From NCBI RefSeq assembly GCF_963966145.1, contig NC_091051.1, positions 1,054,001 through 1,118,000 of the forward strand: a stretch of DNA of 64,000 bases. Reading direction: 5' to 3'. Origin of the DNA: Tenebrio molitor. Its lineage: Eukaryota > Arthropoda > Insecta > Coleoptera > Tenebrionidae. Position numbers and translations under genes: made by a program. This document shows positions 1 to 11,914 of the stretch, piece after piece (position 1 is the first letter of the stretch; each line of letters opens with the position of its first letter). Below the pieces are notes generated by a model. That model saw only the letters and a program-made list of their open reading frames with translations, was not told the DNA's origin and made no database searches.

Positions 1-1748
1 AATGTACAACAAAATAACACAAATAGGGCTAACTTTATTGGCGATGTTCGTTTTTGTGAGTTGTTTTCCGTTGTCTTCAATAAATCTCTCGAAACCGTTT
101 GTTCTCAACTTTGACAAGACGACGGACGTGGCATTTTCTTTTTGAACTCTGAAATTTCGCACCCAAACTCATTTTTATAGTTACGCGCACACAGTGTACG
201 TCGAAAAACGTTTGCGCAAGTCGTTGTGTCAGCGAGACGTTTCTGCCAAAATGGCGCCTCCGAGCGTTGCCAACTGCGACTGGACTTAGTGTTATTTAAA
301 ATTCCCTATCAAAAGTTACTAGTGACTTGTCACAATCAAAATGAATAGATTACTTGTTCGGATTTAAAGACTAACTGCACCTGTGCGACATTTCGAATCG
401 TGCCTGGAGAATTGTACGCGGTGGCCCAACTAATTACACGAAGCCTTGGGCTTGGCATTTCACCTAACAAGTACCTGCGAATTATAGCCAGTCGAAAATT
501 GGTAGAAATCGCGCCTTTCGGCTGCAATAAAAAACAATTCGACATTTCCCCGTGAATGAATTAGATTTGGAGCGTTAAAAGCGACTACATTCCGTGGACG
601 GAGTTGGACGTCCAATTAGTAAAATCAGTATTCGTGTCGCGTATCGGGGTAGTCCAAAAACGGCGGTCTCGAGTGCCTCCGGGGCGTCCATCATACACAT
701 GTACACGTACAGATTGATGAACCCACCAGTCCGAATGCATATTTATAAGACTATTACCGAATCGCGAGAATGTGTTAATCGCGTTTAGATTGGATCGTGG
801 TGGACGTAAACGGCGTCGAGGTCGATCAATAACCGAAGTCGAAGTCGTTTTGGGGTTGGAAAAAAGTCGACGGGTACATGAGCCGTCCGAGTAACGATAT
901 TGCTGATTGCTTAGCATATTTCGAATATAAAGTTTAATTGAAACGGCACTTAAGATAAATTTACATATGTTAACCCTATCGGATCGGTTATTAAAACCGT
1001 CGGGGCTAAGTGTAAATTGCAAGCGACCGATTAAACGCGGAATACTATAAATCGCCATTAAGGTGCATCCACGCCGCGCACGCAAATAATAACGGAAGGA
1101 GTTGCGAGGTTTTTTTTCGTACGCGATCTCCGCTTCGGTTGATTCATTGTCGTTCGAGTTTTTCATTTTTCAAGAGGAAAACGAGTTGCACGATGCCTCG
1201 AGCCTCGCCGAATTTTTCGTCGACTGCCAAACGGAATCAATCGAAACGGAAGGTAATTGTGGCTCTAAGCGAAACGAACGGTTACCGAAAAAACGAGCCA
1301 AAATATGGAGCAAAATTCTTTCTGATTGTCGAACGGGTCCGAAAACCAGAATTTGCATAAATTACATTTTTATTTTAACGACGTCATGCGAAAACATAAT
1401 TACGGAATTTATATCGGGCCCATATTTGTTATATTTTTTTTTACAGCGACGTAACAGTACTTAATTGGTCGCAAAAATATGTCCCAGTGTGTCGTTCCGG
1501 ACTTAAAAATCATTTCACTGAAACGAGATTAACATGTTGGGCGGCCGCGCTGCCGACGATGTCCGTAGATGGAGGTGTCTTTACGTTTTAAAATCGATTA
1601 GTACCTTCATTACCGGAGGTACCGTTACGTCTCTGTTGCCCCTAGGAACTTTCGGTTTTTTTAACGGAAAAAGGGGAAATAGGCTATGAGTCCGGTAGCC
1701 TAAACAATTGAAACTATATAAGTTAAATTTTTTCTGGGATCTAAAATA
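1..1748. other. Intergenic DNA, no recognised gene
   Basis: CpG-rich, apparently single-copy sequence. A 193-codon frame is open on the minus strand at 585-1166, and shorter frames overlap it on the plus strand. None matches a family I know and none has splice or promoter context, so I do not call a gene. A short ATG frame at 250 stops after about a dozen codons. Confidence 0.4.
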
Positions 1749-2103
1749 TACAGGGTGTTACAGAAATGCACGCAAAAATTTTAACCACGAGCTACTGACT
1801 TCATGTAGAACTCGGAAAAAATATTTAAAAAATTCTATGTTAAAAAAATAAAATGACATTTAATTTTTGAGGTACAATTTTTTTAAATTGCTTTTAGTCT
1901 TCTATGTCTTCTACTTCGTCTTCTACTTTGTAGGTAAAATTTCGGCACATTTTAAAAATACACCCTTGTATATCATATTTTATAAAATGTACACCAAAGC
2001 GGTTTTCTTGTTTTAAAGCATATTTCCTAGAGGTTACTTCGCATTGGCGAATTAAAAAAAATTGTACCTCAAAAATTAAATGTCACTTTATTTTTTGACA
2101 TAG
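1749..2103 (+). mobile_element. Palindromic MITE A, left part (TACAGGGTGTTAC end)
   Basis: The element begins TACAGGGTGTTAC at 1749. Positions 1834-1883 (AATGACATTTAATTTTTGAG core) recur inverted at 2051-2103, so the element folds back on itself. The right arm stops abruptly at GACATAG (2103) and resumes at about 3938 with the same letters. It was therefore split by the LINE inserted between them. The far right terminus is missing: the arm ends near 3990 where repeat C1 begins. No coding capacity. Family assignment to TA-targeting (Tc1/mariner-type) elements is inferred from the TA flank. Confidence 0.7.
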
Positions 2104-2140
2104 AGGAGTGAGTAAGAGGTGATAAGCAGAAGGCAGCGGG

Positions 2141-2690
2141 CAAGAAAGAGAAGGCATTCCGAAATTGCCAAAAGCAAGGAAAGAAAGCAGCAAGAGAGAA
2201 AGAGAAGAGGGTAGGATGTCGGATTCAGAAAGAGTTCCAGAACCGAAAGATCCCCAAGTAGAAGCGAAGAATGAAATCAAAGCAAAGAAATAGAGAAGAA
2301 AATATAAACCGTGTTTAGAGAGATAAGAGAGGATATGGCGGGAATAGTAGAGGAGCGCAAAGTACGAAGAAAGGAAATTGCGGCAGTAGCGGCAGTGAGA
2401 GAGAAGAAGGGAGAGCAAGAAAGAGAGGACATGCCGAAATCGTCAGAAGTAAAGAAAGAAAGCAGCAAGAGAGAAAGAGAAGAGAGTAGGACGTCGAAAG
2501 AAGGCAAGAACCCACTCAGAAATAGTTCCAGAACGAGAAGATCACCAAATAGAAACGAAAAAGAAAATCAAAGCAAGGAAATGAAAACAACCATGATTAG
2601 AGACACAAAAGAGGAGATCAAAACACTAAGAAAGGAATTAGCGGCAGTGAGAGAGCAGAATGGGGAGCTAAGGAAAGAATTAGCGACAGT
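2141..2690 (+). repeat. Internal tandem duplication in LINE ORF1, period about 275 bp
   Basis: CAAGAAAGAGAAGG at 2141 and CAAGAAAGAGAGGA at 2416 begin two diverged copies. Both run through AAGCAGCAAGAGAGAAAGAG, then AGTTCCAGAAC, then AATCAAAGCAA. The duplicated block encodes the charged, coiled-coil N-terminal part of ORF1. Confidence 0.65.
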
Positions 2691-3143
2691 AAGAGAGGAG
2701 ATGAGAGGAAGAGAAGAAAAAGGCCTGGCGGAGAAGGCAGATTGGATGAAAAGGATGAAAATTATAGAGAAAAAGATGGAACAAAGAGAAAAGAAGGAGA
2801 GGAAGAATAATGTTATAATAACTGGAATAGGGGCAATAAGTGGAAATATAGAGAGGAGAGTGGAAAAATGCTTAGAAAGGGAGATATTGGTGAAAGTAAA
2901 TGTAAAGGAAGCATTTAAAGCAGAAGAAGAACATTATGCTAAATAAGAGTAAGTTGAAGGAAAAAAAAATGAGAGGATGTATATAGATGACGATTTGACA
3001 AACGAAAAAAGAGAAACACAAAAGAAGTTAAGAGAGTTGGCCAGAGAAGAGACAGATACAGGAAAAAGGGTGAAATAGGATACAGGAAAATACAGATAAA
3101 CGGGAAGTGGTTTATATGGGATGAGAGAGAGAGGAGAAACTGA
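2311..3143 (+). pseudogene. LINE ORF1-like RNA-binding protein, frameshifted
   Basis: ORF1 proteins of non-LTR retrotransposons form coiled-coil trimers and coat the element RNA. The first frame (2311-2946, 211 codons) is a long charged coiled coil rich in K, E and R, with repeats of the type RKELAAVRE, leading into RKNNVIITGI, the start of an RRM-like core. The reading then shifts: 2971-3075 gives ERMYIDDDLTNEKRE and KLRELAREE, and from 3075 GYRKIQINGKWFIWDE, which resembles the C-terminal part of insect LINE ORF1. It takes three frames and two in-frame stops to read it, so it is dead. I am confident of the class but not of the clade. Confidence 0.75.
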
Positions 3144-3451
3144 AGAAAAATTTCTAGAAGAAGGAGAGAAAATATACAAGGAGAAGGTGAATAAAAAGGT
3201 AGAGGGACAAATACACGGATAAATAAGAGACAAGAAAAAGAACACATGCGGCGAAATGAGAGAGAGGGAGAGAAGGGAACGGGGAGAAATATGGAACGAA
3301 GACGGCAGGGAGATGGATGAGAGAGAAATGGAAGAGGAGAGAAAGAATAGAGAACGAGAGGAGTGGGGGAGAGTAATAAAAACCTTGTTTTTTTGGAATG
3401 GATATATTTTATGTTTGTATGAAATTGTAAACAGGAATCAGAAAGCTCATA

Positions 3452-3924
3452 TACAGGGTGTTTCTGAAATAGGTGTGTTAATTTTAACTGGTAATAGAAC
3501 TCGTCAAAAGGAACAACTTTTCTATCTACCATTTTGCCGAAAAACGATGTTTAATTCCAAAAAAAAATTGGAGAGATTTTTCACTAAAATAGCCCTACGC
3601 CACTAAATACTGCAATGGCTAATTGAGATCAACGCTAATATGAAAAAAACATCAATTTTCATCCAGAAAACGTGTTTTAACGCCGAAATCGAAATTCAAA
3701 TAAATCTACCCGTATAGCAAAAAATCCACTTCGTAAGAATCTGGTTGTTTCACGTTTTTAGGTAGCTTAGTTTTGGAGATATGAACGGTTTTAGGATAAT
3801 CTTTCCTAGTTTTTTAAGCCATTACGCAACGTGTTTCGCCAAAATGACAGCCAGAGAAGTTGTTTCTTTTGATGAGTTCTATTACCAGTTAAAATTAACG
3901 CACTTATTTCAGAAACACCCTGTA
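3452..3924. mobile_element. Palindromic MITE B, 473 bp (TACAGGGTGTTTCTG ends)
   Basis: The left end TACAGGGTGTTTCTGAAAT is mirrored by ATTTCAGAAACACCCTGTA at 3906-3924. The terminal inverted repeats extend about 100 bp, to about 3560 and from about 3824. Because the arms are inverted copies, the same peptide-like string (FDEFYYQLKL) appears on opposite strands at both ends; it is not a real protein. The element is flanked by TA and inserted in the LINE 3' tail. Confidence 0.85.
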
Positions 3925-3937
3925 TATATTTTTTTTG

Positions 3938-3990
3938 GCATAGAATTTTTTAAATATTTTTTCCGAGTTCTACACGAAGCCAGTAGCTCC
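3938..3990 (+). mobile_element. MITE A, right arm after the LINE insertion
   Basis: GCATAGAATTTTTTAAATAT through CCGAGTTCTAC to CCAGTAGCTC is the inverse of 1787-1838 in the left arm of MITE A. The outermost part of the arm, including the expected terminal ...CACCCTGTA, is absent. Repeat C1 starts immediately. Confidence 0.7.
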
Positions 3991-3991
3991 G

Positions 3992-4308
3992 TTCAAATGA
4001 AATCCTGGGCTGAGTAGGTGTTGGAAAAAATTAAACCGTTTAGAACAGTGTAAAGTTTGAATTTCCCGCCGGTTGACACGAATGACATTTGTTTATGTTT
4101 AATCGGGACATAATTGAACATGTTTGTTTTCAGCAAAGGTGATATTTGCTTCGAGAATAGGAATCGTTGCGTTATTCTATTTTTAATGTAAAACATTGCA
4201 AAGACAGAAAAATAGTAGATAAGATATTTTTGGTTCTAAATTTTAGGTTAGCTGTCAACATGCTCCAATTAATCTACGCTTTAAAAAAGCACAACAATTG
4301 ACGGTTTC
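3992..4308 (+). mobile_element. Repeat C, copy 1 (right end lost)
   Basis: This is a copy of the family also present at 24660-25010 (inverted) and 49854-50164. The left terminus is TTCAAATGAAATCCTGGGCT. The shared body includes TTTAATCGGGACATAATTGA and CAACATGCTCCAATTAATCT. The sequence stops matching after GACGGTTTC at 4308, so the right terminal repeat (GCCTTCCCAGCCC...) is missing. Non-coding. Confidence 0.8.
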
Positions 4309-6147
4309 GCCCTTCGTCTTGTTTTTTTGTGTGATCTTGTCAGCGAGATTTATCCCGATGATCCTCGGCGATTTGCATGGCGAAGGATCTTTCAACGTGG
4401 GAGATTTTTCGGTGGCATTCACAAAAGTCCGTATGCAAAGCAGTCGGCGTATTTTATTCAAATCCGGCCGGTATTGATAGACGTGTCCGTTTCGTTCGCC
4501 AACTTTCGGTACTCCGTTCTACAATTATATCAGCCGGTCTTATCTAATTTACAATGAACGGGGCGGTCTTGGTCGTTTTTAGATTGACTTATGGACGAAA
4601 AGATAACAAATTGTTGTTATCTCGATGTCCCGGGAGGATGGATCTACTGCTTGTGCGGGCCGAAAAAATTTTCCGACGCAAATTCGTGCGTTTGTCGTTA
4701 GTCAGCGCGAACAAAGCGAAAGTTGTTGCGACCGGTCCCACGAAAAAAATACGTGGGAAGTGATTTTCCCCCCGTTGCGTGTCCGTAATGATGCGGTTTT
4801 TCAGCGTTATTACGCCTGAAAAAAACGAGGGTTGTCCGCAATTAAAATTTGCTCAGTGGACTACTTAACGCTCGCCCATGTTCCGACAGCGATTATCGCG
4901 TCCGATCACGAAGGATCTTATTTTAATCCTGCTGCGAGTGCCGTTCGAGAACCGCATTTCTTCGTCGATATTATTAATTACGGACCGATGTTGACTAATT
5001 CCCTTTTTATTGTGGTCCGGTGTAATGAGGAAAAATAAACGCGTAATACGCTTTCCGTGTACAAAAATGCGACCGAGACGCGAGAATATTTATTTATAAT
5101 TTTTGTGTCGGTGTGAACGTTCCCTCTTGACCATTGCGATAAATGAGACGGGTTCTGTGGGACAAAGAGACGCGATATTTTTTTCGAAATGGGAGCGCGA
5201 CCGCCTATTTAACATCGGCATTAACACTGGAAATTATATATCACGGTATTTATCGACGACGGCTCGACGAAAGCCATTAGTCAACCGGTTAAGACCTTCG
5301 CGACCAATACCCGCACTCGTTGACAATTATTTTATCGCCGATGAGACATTACCGAAGTGTAAATTCTCAAGAGTATCGGCTGCGCCTAGGAATTTATAGG
5401 CGCATCACCGGCTACTCCATATTAAGAATTTTAGAACTACCATGGCCGTAAATTTCGTCGATCTAGCGGTAATGAGCTCCGATCGCCTTTCTTTCACAGA
5501 TTACGAAGACAGAGGCGATTATCTGGCGATAAACTGGAAGATTTACCGGAGGAAATGTAAATAACCGACGAAATATGGATGGTGGGAAAGAAGTGGGCGT
5601 CAGCTGCTCCCAAAAATTCAATTGTTAACACCCCGAAATTTATACCCGGTAGCGGTGAACGCGAAGACTTTCGGCCCGTCGTAGGTGGTTGATGGTCGCC
5701 GTTTGATGGAACTTAAGTCCATCAATTCTCCACTCATCACTGTCCGCGGCACCAGTTTAAAATTCTTTTACCATTCAACTCCGGAACGATATGATTGATA
5801 ACGTCGAGTGCAGATGGAAATTAAAAGCGCGCCGCTGTCGCTGTTGATGTACATTTTGTTTGTTTGTCACAAAGGTAGATTCCGGACAACAAAGTCACGA
5901 TTTGTCCGGAGAAAAAAAAACATGCCAAGTCGAGAGTTTTATCATGATCGACCGCGATAAATTTCTCAACGGGATCATTATCGGACGCCGCTGTGAAGCA
6001 CACATTCACGATGTTCGAACATGTTGTTATCCATGGTCAGGCGATGGATATTAAACGCGATTCCGTCGTAATTCCCTCCCCCCTCAAAAAATGCGAGGAG
6101 GCGGAAAGCTCCGGAAAGTTAAAAGACCGTCGAAAAATATTTTTTCC
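4309..6147. other. CpG-rich unique DNA, no gene seen
   Basis: About 1.8 kb rich in CG dinucleotides and TTAATTA-type words. Only short open frames occur (up to 98 codons, at 5103-5399), and these can be explained by the base composition. I see no splice-bounded coding exon and no repeat shared with the rest of the window. Confidence 0.4.
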
Positions 6148-6935
6148 ATTGAATTTTAGTGGTTTTTGCTCACTGAAAATAGTTGGCAAAGATGGCAATT
6201 GAATCACTAGTGAGGAAATAATTTTTTCTCATTAGTGAGCAAAGTGAATGTTTTGAGAGTTTGTGGACTGAGGTTGTACTGAACCTTTTTTTAATCTGTT
6301 TTTAAAATACTTTCTGAATATTAATACATAATAATTAAAGCTTGTCTTATTTTTGATTTATTTAAATTTTTAACCTGTTATTTAGATTTCAATTGACGAA
6401 AAAAAGTGAAATTCCTTGGGATAAACTTCTGCGAAAATTCATGCTAAATGCCTTGTGTGTTGGTATCACTGATTAAACTAAAATCAGTAAACCAATCACA
6501 AACACGCAACGCCTAACAACATAACCTTTTTTGTTTGGAATTTTGTTAATCGACGTTTTGTTGTGAAAAACTGTTTTCGTGATTTCCCTGTTGGGTTAAT
6601 TTTGTAGAAGTTATTATTTCAGTGATTCTTAACAGTTATGAAAAATAGTGATGCAGATAGATAATAATAGATAGGTATGTACAGTTTACGCTAATATAAT
6701 CTCATTTTTTACTCCTTGTCATGTTTTTGCCATTTTGATTTATTTACATTAAAAAATAGTGATTTGGGGCATAATAAAGGGTAGGTAACAGATGAAAGCG
6801 ATGATTTAATTACACTCACTGCAATTAACTCAAAATTCAAAAAGTGACAAAAAAATGCTGCCCGAAATTTCGATCATGGAAAAAATCAGATTCTACTCGC
6901 ATGAGCAAACGTGCATTTAATCACGAGTACGGAGG
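6148..6935 (+). mobile_element. Repeat D, copy 1 (about 0.79 kb)
   Basis: This copy is near-identical to 47407-48195 and to the inverted, interrupted copy at 43272-45067. It starts ATTGAATTTTAGTGG, followed by a hairpin-like CACTAGTGAGGAAAT...CTCATTAGTGAG. It then runs through CCAATCACAAACACGCAACG and TGATGCAGATAGATAATAA, and ends near TGCATTTAATCACGAGTACG. No open frame of note and no clear terminal inverted repeats, so its class is undecided. It serves as the uninterrupted reference for copy 3. Confidence 0.8.
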
Positions 6936-6959
6936 TTGGGCGTCTGAGCTGAAGGCGAG

Positions 6960-8150
6960 GACCGCAACTCAAAGGATAGATTTCTTGTCCTTTTCTGTAA
7001 CAGAGCGATCTTTTTCATAATTTTTATTTTTTCCATAAGTCCGGGTGATCGGTCAAAAGAGGAGGTGTCAGGGAAAATTATGAAAATCAAATTTTCTTGG
7101 AAAAAATTTATTTGATTTTTATACAGGGTGTGTCGTAAGTCGCGGACAGCCTTTTAAACACGGGTTCAGTGATGCCTACCAAGTGATATAAGCATGTTTC
7201 CAAATGGTTTTCGGACATTTTTCCTCAAACTTTAACATCAAAGAAGAAGACTAATTTTAACATACTTATCGCTATAACCACTAGGAGTTGTTCTTAACTT
7301 ATTTTTGATTCGTTTCGAACACCTATTTTGTTTATAACACAGATAATTTCAGTTATGATAGGTTCTTATTCTAACATTTGAAAGCTCACTGTGTCTCAAC
7401 GAATTTAGATAAAATAAAACTAACAACCGTAGTGGATACTCGAAAGTGAATACTTACAAGTTACAAGAGCGTATCCGCGACTTTTGACACACCCTGTATA
7501 CGAAATCTGAGTGGATTATTGTGTTTTTCATGTCAAAATAAGTGAAAGTGGAGAATTTTGCAGAAATATTCGCACGCATTTTGCTATTCCGGGCCGAATT
7601 AAATTTTTTCAGGTTCCGGAAATTTTCACAAAAAAATAAAAGTTCTCAGAGCAAACTAATCTGTCTGTTTCTCGATCATGTGGCCATCTTAAGTCGATTT
7701 ACGTAGTCAGTTTCTTTATCTTGCGATCTATAGAGAAGGAACCGAGGGGCGGTAGAATTTTCAGAAATATTCTTCACATTTTAAAGCGTCCTCACAGTCG
7801 AATCCGGAAGATTAGATGGAAACCAATGCCAGTGGCGGATCCTTGTTCTTTTTTGCAGCAGTGCGATTTTTTTCATAATTTTTTTCAGACACTATTAGTC
7901 CGGGGTGATCCGTCAAACAAGAAGATGTCCGGAAAGATCAGAAAAATTCAAAGTCCTTCACAAAAAAAAATCTGAGTGGATTTTCGCATTTTTCATGTCA
8001 CAACGCGTAAGTGTGTCAAATTTGGGCGGAACAGCCTCCTTGATAATGGATTTCTCAATAGCATTTTTCGATTTGTGATGTTTTTCATCATTTTTCGAGT
8101 ACAAAAGTGTACCAAATTTCGCTGAAATATTTTTAAAAGTTCTCAGATCG
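6960..8150 (+). repeat. Two diverged tandem copies, about 480-bp unit, split by MITE K
   Basis: Landmarks recur in the same order: TTTTTCATAATTTTT (about 7012 and 7870), GTCCGGGTGATC / GTCCGGGGTGATCC (about 7040 and 7898), CTGAGTGGATT (about 7507 and 7972), GAAATATT with AAAAGTTCTCAGA (about 7560-7650 and 8110-8148). After subtracting the 377-bp MITE K the offset is about 480 bp. Non-coding. Confidence 0.6.
7122..7498. mobile_element. TA-flanked MITE K, 377 bp (TACAGGGTGTGTC ends)
   Basis: The left end is TACAGGGTGTGTCGTAAGTC and then GCGGA. The right end is TCCGCGACTTTTGACACACC and then CTGTA. The terminal repeats are about 25 bp, with the interior unrelated and non-coding. It interrupts the first unit of the 480-bp tandem repeat. 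Confidence 0.85.
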
Positions 8151-11100
8151 AGGTGGCGTGGTGGTTGGTTAATTGTTTTCCTTGAAGCTCACAACGACAA
8201 TCTCGATTCCTGAAATCTGCCCGATAATCGGATAGATTCCGTTAAAAATCAATTCTCTTTGTTCGATCTTCCACAATCAGTTTTTATGGAGAGATAACGC
8301 CATTTTTAATTATGCTCCGTCGATAATTTCCCTCGGACGAGTTAATTGGCAGATTCTCATTATATCGTAAAGAACGTGTGTGTACCGGGTGTCCCAACAT
8401 TAATAAATTTACGGGCCGATAACGCGATTTTTAACGACACGATAATTTCCTTTCGTTAATTTTCCCGGGGTTCCGATCGATCTTGGGCAGCGTCGTTCAG
8501 GTGACGTTATCAAACCGCCGCCTCCGATTTGTCGGGATCGAGTCCGACGAGGCGTACACTCGCCGGTAACAAATCTGTTAAGAGTTAACACCTCGATCGC
8601 ACCCCGTTCATCATATGCGATACATATCTCGGGATTTTTTCCCACAAAATCCATCATTTTTTCCGTCACGATGAGGCGGAAATTCTCCCGGTTTCACGAT
8701 TATAATTACCCCGGCGTTGTAAATCGGAGGAATAATAAAGGGCGCTGCTTTATCATCCAGATCTAATTTTTTTTCGACTGGTAATTTCGTCTGGTGGATG
8801 ATAAAGTAATTAAGGTGACGGATCGATCTTCTTGAATATTCCGTTCGAAGGGTCGGTATGATATTAGAGTTAATTAATTTAATAAAACGGCTCTAATTAC
8901 ATATCATTTTGTCCGGAATTAGATAACAAGGAGGTCGTTGGTGGTCCCGGGGATCAATTTTGTGTCTCCGCGCACTAATAAAGCCCTTTCTCCCGACGAA
9001 GGGGTGGAATTTATCGTATCGTGGAGGTCTAATTTAAATGGGCTTTTTATGTTACCACCGTCCGTATTTACATTCCACGCGTTTTGTTTTTATTTTGGGG
9101 CACGCAAGCCCTCTGCGACTTTTACGATATCCGTAGGAAATTTCGCCGGCGTTGTTTCTTCATTAAAAATCTCTTAACAGCCGCAACCTCCGACTTAATT
9201 GAGAAGTGGTCGATTTTATTTTGCTTCGTGAGCGATTTTCGCTTTGGTGAAATAAGGCAGGCTCGTCTCATTAAAAACCGACCATCAAAAATTTAATAGC
9301 GACAAGTAGCAGCAGCAACCACCGAAGCTCTTTAGCGGTGCGTGTCGCAATTAAAGAGGGGGGAACAAAAGTAAGTAGGATTTCGGAGGCTTCCGATTTC
9401 GATAATCGTCCCTTCGAGACATCGGGCGTTATTTATTTAATTAAATTCGTATCGGCGATTACATAAATCAATTTCCGACGAAATTCCGGCCGTACACTGC
9501 ACGTATTAATTTTTATTGGCGGCAGTAAATTTATTTGGATGGCGTATCGTGATGACCGCATATCTTTCACGAGAGGCTGGTCGCTCGGTCGGCCGTTGAA
9601 GTCGCTGAAAACGGAGGTTTCACCTGAAAAAGGCTGAAATTTCAGCGCGGTCGGACCTGTTCTTTCTGCTTCATTAGTATTTTGAAGGCATCAATCAGTT
9701 TATTGCGTTAAATAACAATCCGGAATGCAGATCAGGTCGATGGCGGCGATACGAGTTGATGGTGGAAGGAGAGCGAGTGCCCGTCTGGACGTCAATTAGC
9801 ACGAGCTATAATTAGCTGTGCAACCTGTTAATAATAAAATATGCTGATAAATACCAGAGCGAAATGTGGACGAGTCAAGAAGGAAAAAAAGTAAGTCGAA
9901 GAACAGAGATCTGGTCTGATTAAACAGAAACGTTTAGAAAAAATTAGATAAATTATGACTTAACGAAATTGATAATAAGACAAAAAAACGGTACAAAGAA
10001 CGACGACGGCAAAAAAATTGTAAAACACGTGCTCGACGTGCACGCACGAGCTCTTCGCCACTTATTAAATTAAACCGAGTGTACGCGGGTTTAATCAATT
10101 AAATTTGCATCGACCAGTAATGATGGGAATTATTTACATCGATTAATTGTAGAGCCGACGAATGATTTATTCTGTTAAATTGGTCCTGATTTGAATATCG
10201 TCCAGGATAAGAGCGATGACCTCGACAACTCGTTCCTCGACTTGCGCCGCACGTCATCCACGAATATTCATTAACGACCGCAGCCCGATTATTTTTCGCC
10301 ATTTCCTGGTCCAATTTATTCCCATCTTGATAATTCGAGGGTTGAAACCCGAATTTCCGACCTTCAACACGTTCTTTCATAATTCCTCGCAGACACGAGA
10401 TCGCCTATCTTTGATGTATTCCTCAAAGGTGTTAAGAGTTTCGTGCGAATTAATAGCGCCCCCTTTATAATCTCCCCAATCACGAAAACTAATGTTTAAA
10501 TTATAGGAAATCGGTTCCTCGGGGGTGATTTACGTGGAGCAACTAATTTCTTAATAGTGTCCTCGAGGTCGACGGGGCGGAGTTTGCGGAGCCCGAGAGC
10601 TGTTAACCTTTTGCGGCTAATTGCCTGGAGATTTGTGGCCGGCGCGGCCCAAAATTTCCTGATTGATATTCTTGTGGTTTTACTGTTAGGTTCTTGCGGG
10701 GCGTCGAAGACGTCGATAGCGGGCGCGGGTCGAAAAAACGTTAATAGCCCGCCGCCACCTCCGGAGAAAAAATAGCAAATTGGCTAGTAGCACGGTTAAT
10801 TAGTTACATCAAAGCCACCATCCGATGTGAATTTCAAGCCGGATTCTCCACGGTGCCCCCCGAAATGAAGGGTGTCGGCACAATCCGTTCGCTTTGAACC
10901 ATAATTAGCGAAGGCGTGCTATCATTTACCTAATTATAAAGGGTAGGTGAGAAAAAATATAAAGCTTACTACTGATAATTAAACGCGGAGGGGCGGCAGC
11001 GCCGCCGTTTGATATAGACGAATTTTGATTGATGGCGGTTCCTAATGATGATTGTTTACTTGAAAAATGATTATTTCTTGTTCGGGCGCTTGTTCCGCCG

Positions 11101-11914
11101 TTGAAATCTCCACGGTCAACGTTGAAGTTCGTGCGGTATTTCGTCCAATTTCGTCTTACAATTGCACGCACGTTCTCGTTTCGTGATGAGCTTCCTATTT
11201 TCTCATTCTGGATGGGTATTTTTTCGGGGCCACCGCATACGAAAATGACCGGAGGAGGTCTCGCACAAGACTGGACCTCCAGCGGACAGCGTCATTACGC
11301 AAGAGACTCACGCCCGACGCTAGTTCATGTTTATCGCACGCTTTCATCGTACACTACATTCGTTAAAATCTCCATAAAATCGCGAGAGGGACGTAATTGC
11401 AATGATCTGTGCCAATAAACGATCGGTTTGTAATTACGGCATAAAGTGCTGCCGATGCATGCAAAATACTCACTTCCGAAGAGCGATTGCAGTGTAATCA
11501 TTCGTCATTAATTCTGCATGACATTGTCGTATACATTTTTTCGTATTCTGAACCGCTTCGTCGTTACGAAGAATAACAATAACCAAAATAGATTTAAACA
11601 TCAATTTTGAAAAAATATTATTTACCATTTCCGTTTAGAGAAAAATTAAGACGAAGCAAATTTTGACGCTCTTGAGAAATCTGCAAATTATTGTTTTTCC
11701 TTCCATTACAAATTTTCTAAATTTGATGCTCTGAATGTGCAAACATCTAGATATTGTTACATTATGAACATATTAGGTACTGTAATAGCTATTTATGTGA
11801 CGCGCTTAGTAAATTAATGTTTACGGGCGCTGGCTTTTGTGGGACGAGTGACGTAAGGAACGAGTCTCCATAAGCCAGTAAGCCCAGTAAAGATTAATTG
11901 TTAAGCGAGTTGCA
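8151..11914. other. CpG-rich unique DNA, no gene seen
   Basis: A 3.8-kb stretch with many CG and TTAATTA words and no convincing exon. It contains a solitary TACCGGGTGTCCCAAC end at 8383, a degenerate direct repeat (GATAACGC..TTTTTAA...GATAATTTCC at about 8293 and 8418) and the 8749-8806 inverted repeat. Open frames up to 105 codons (11101-11418) show no recognisable domain. Confidence 0.4.
8749..8806. repeat. Short inverted repeat (hairpin)
   Basis: GCTTTATCATCCAGA is followed 27 bases later by TCTGGTGGATGATAAAG. The arms pair over 14 bp with a 3-nt bulge. The loop is T-rich. It is not part of any element repeated in the window. Confidence 0.6.

Larger units (their letters stand above)
2104..3451 (+). 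mobile_element. Non-LTR retrotransposon remnant (ORF1 kept, ORF2 lost)
   Basis: A purine-rich 1.35-kb segment carries a degraded LINE ORF1 and an AT-rich 3' tail, but no reverse transcriptase or endonuclease. It sits inside MITE A. The flanks TTTTTTGACATAG (ending 2103) and TTTTTTGGCATAG (3931-3943) look like a target-site duplication of about 13 bp with one mismatch, as expected for target-primed reverse transcription. The element appears to have lost ORF2 by internal deletion rather than 5' truncation, because both the ORF1 region and a tail ending AAAGCTCATATA remain. MITE B was later inserted at that tail. Confidence 0.72.

Noticed and set aside
250..290. ATGGCGCCTCCGAGC with good start context
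   Set aside because: It stops after about a dozen codons and there is no donor site before the stop.
3256..4017. Frames encoding FDEFYYQLKL on both strands near 3.5 and 3.85 kb
   Set aside because: They are the two inverted arms of MITE B read on opposite strands, not a duplicated gene.
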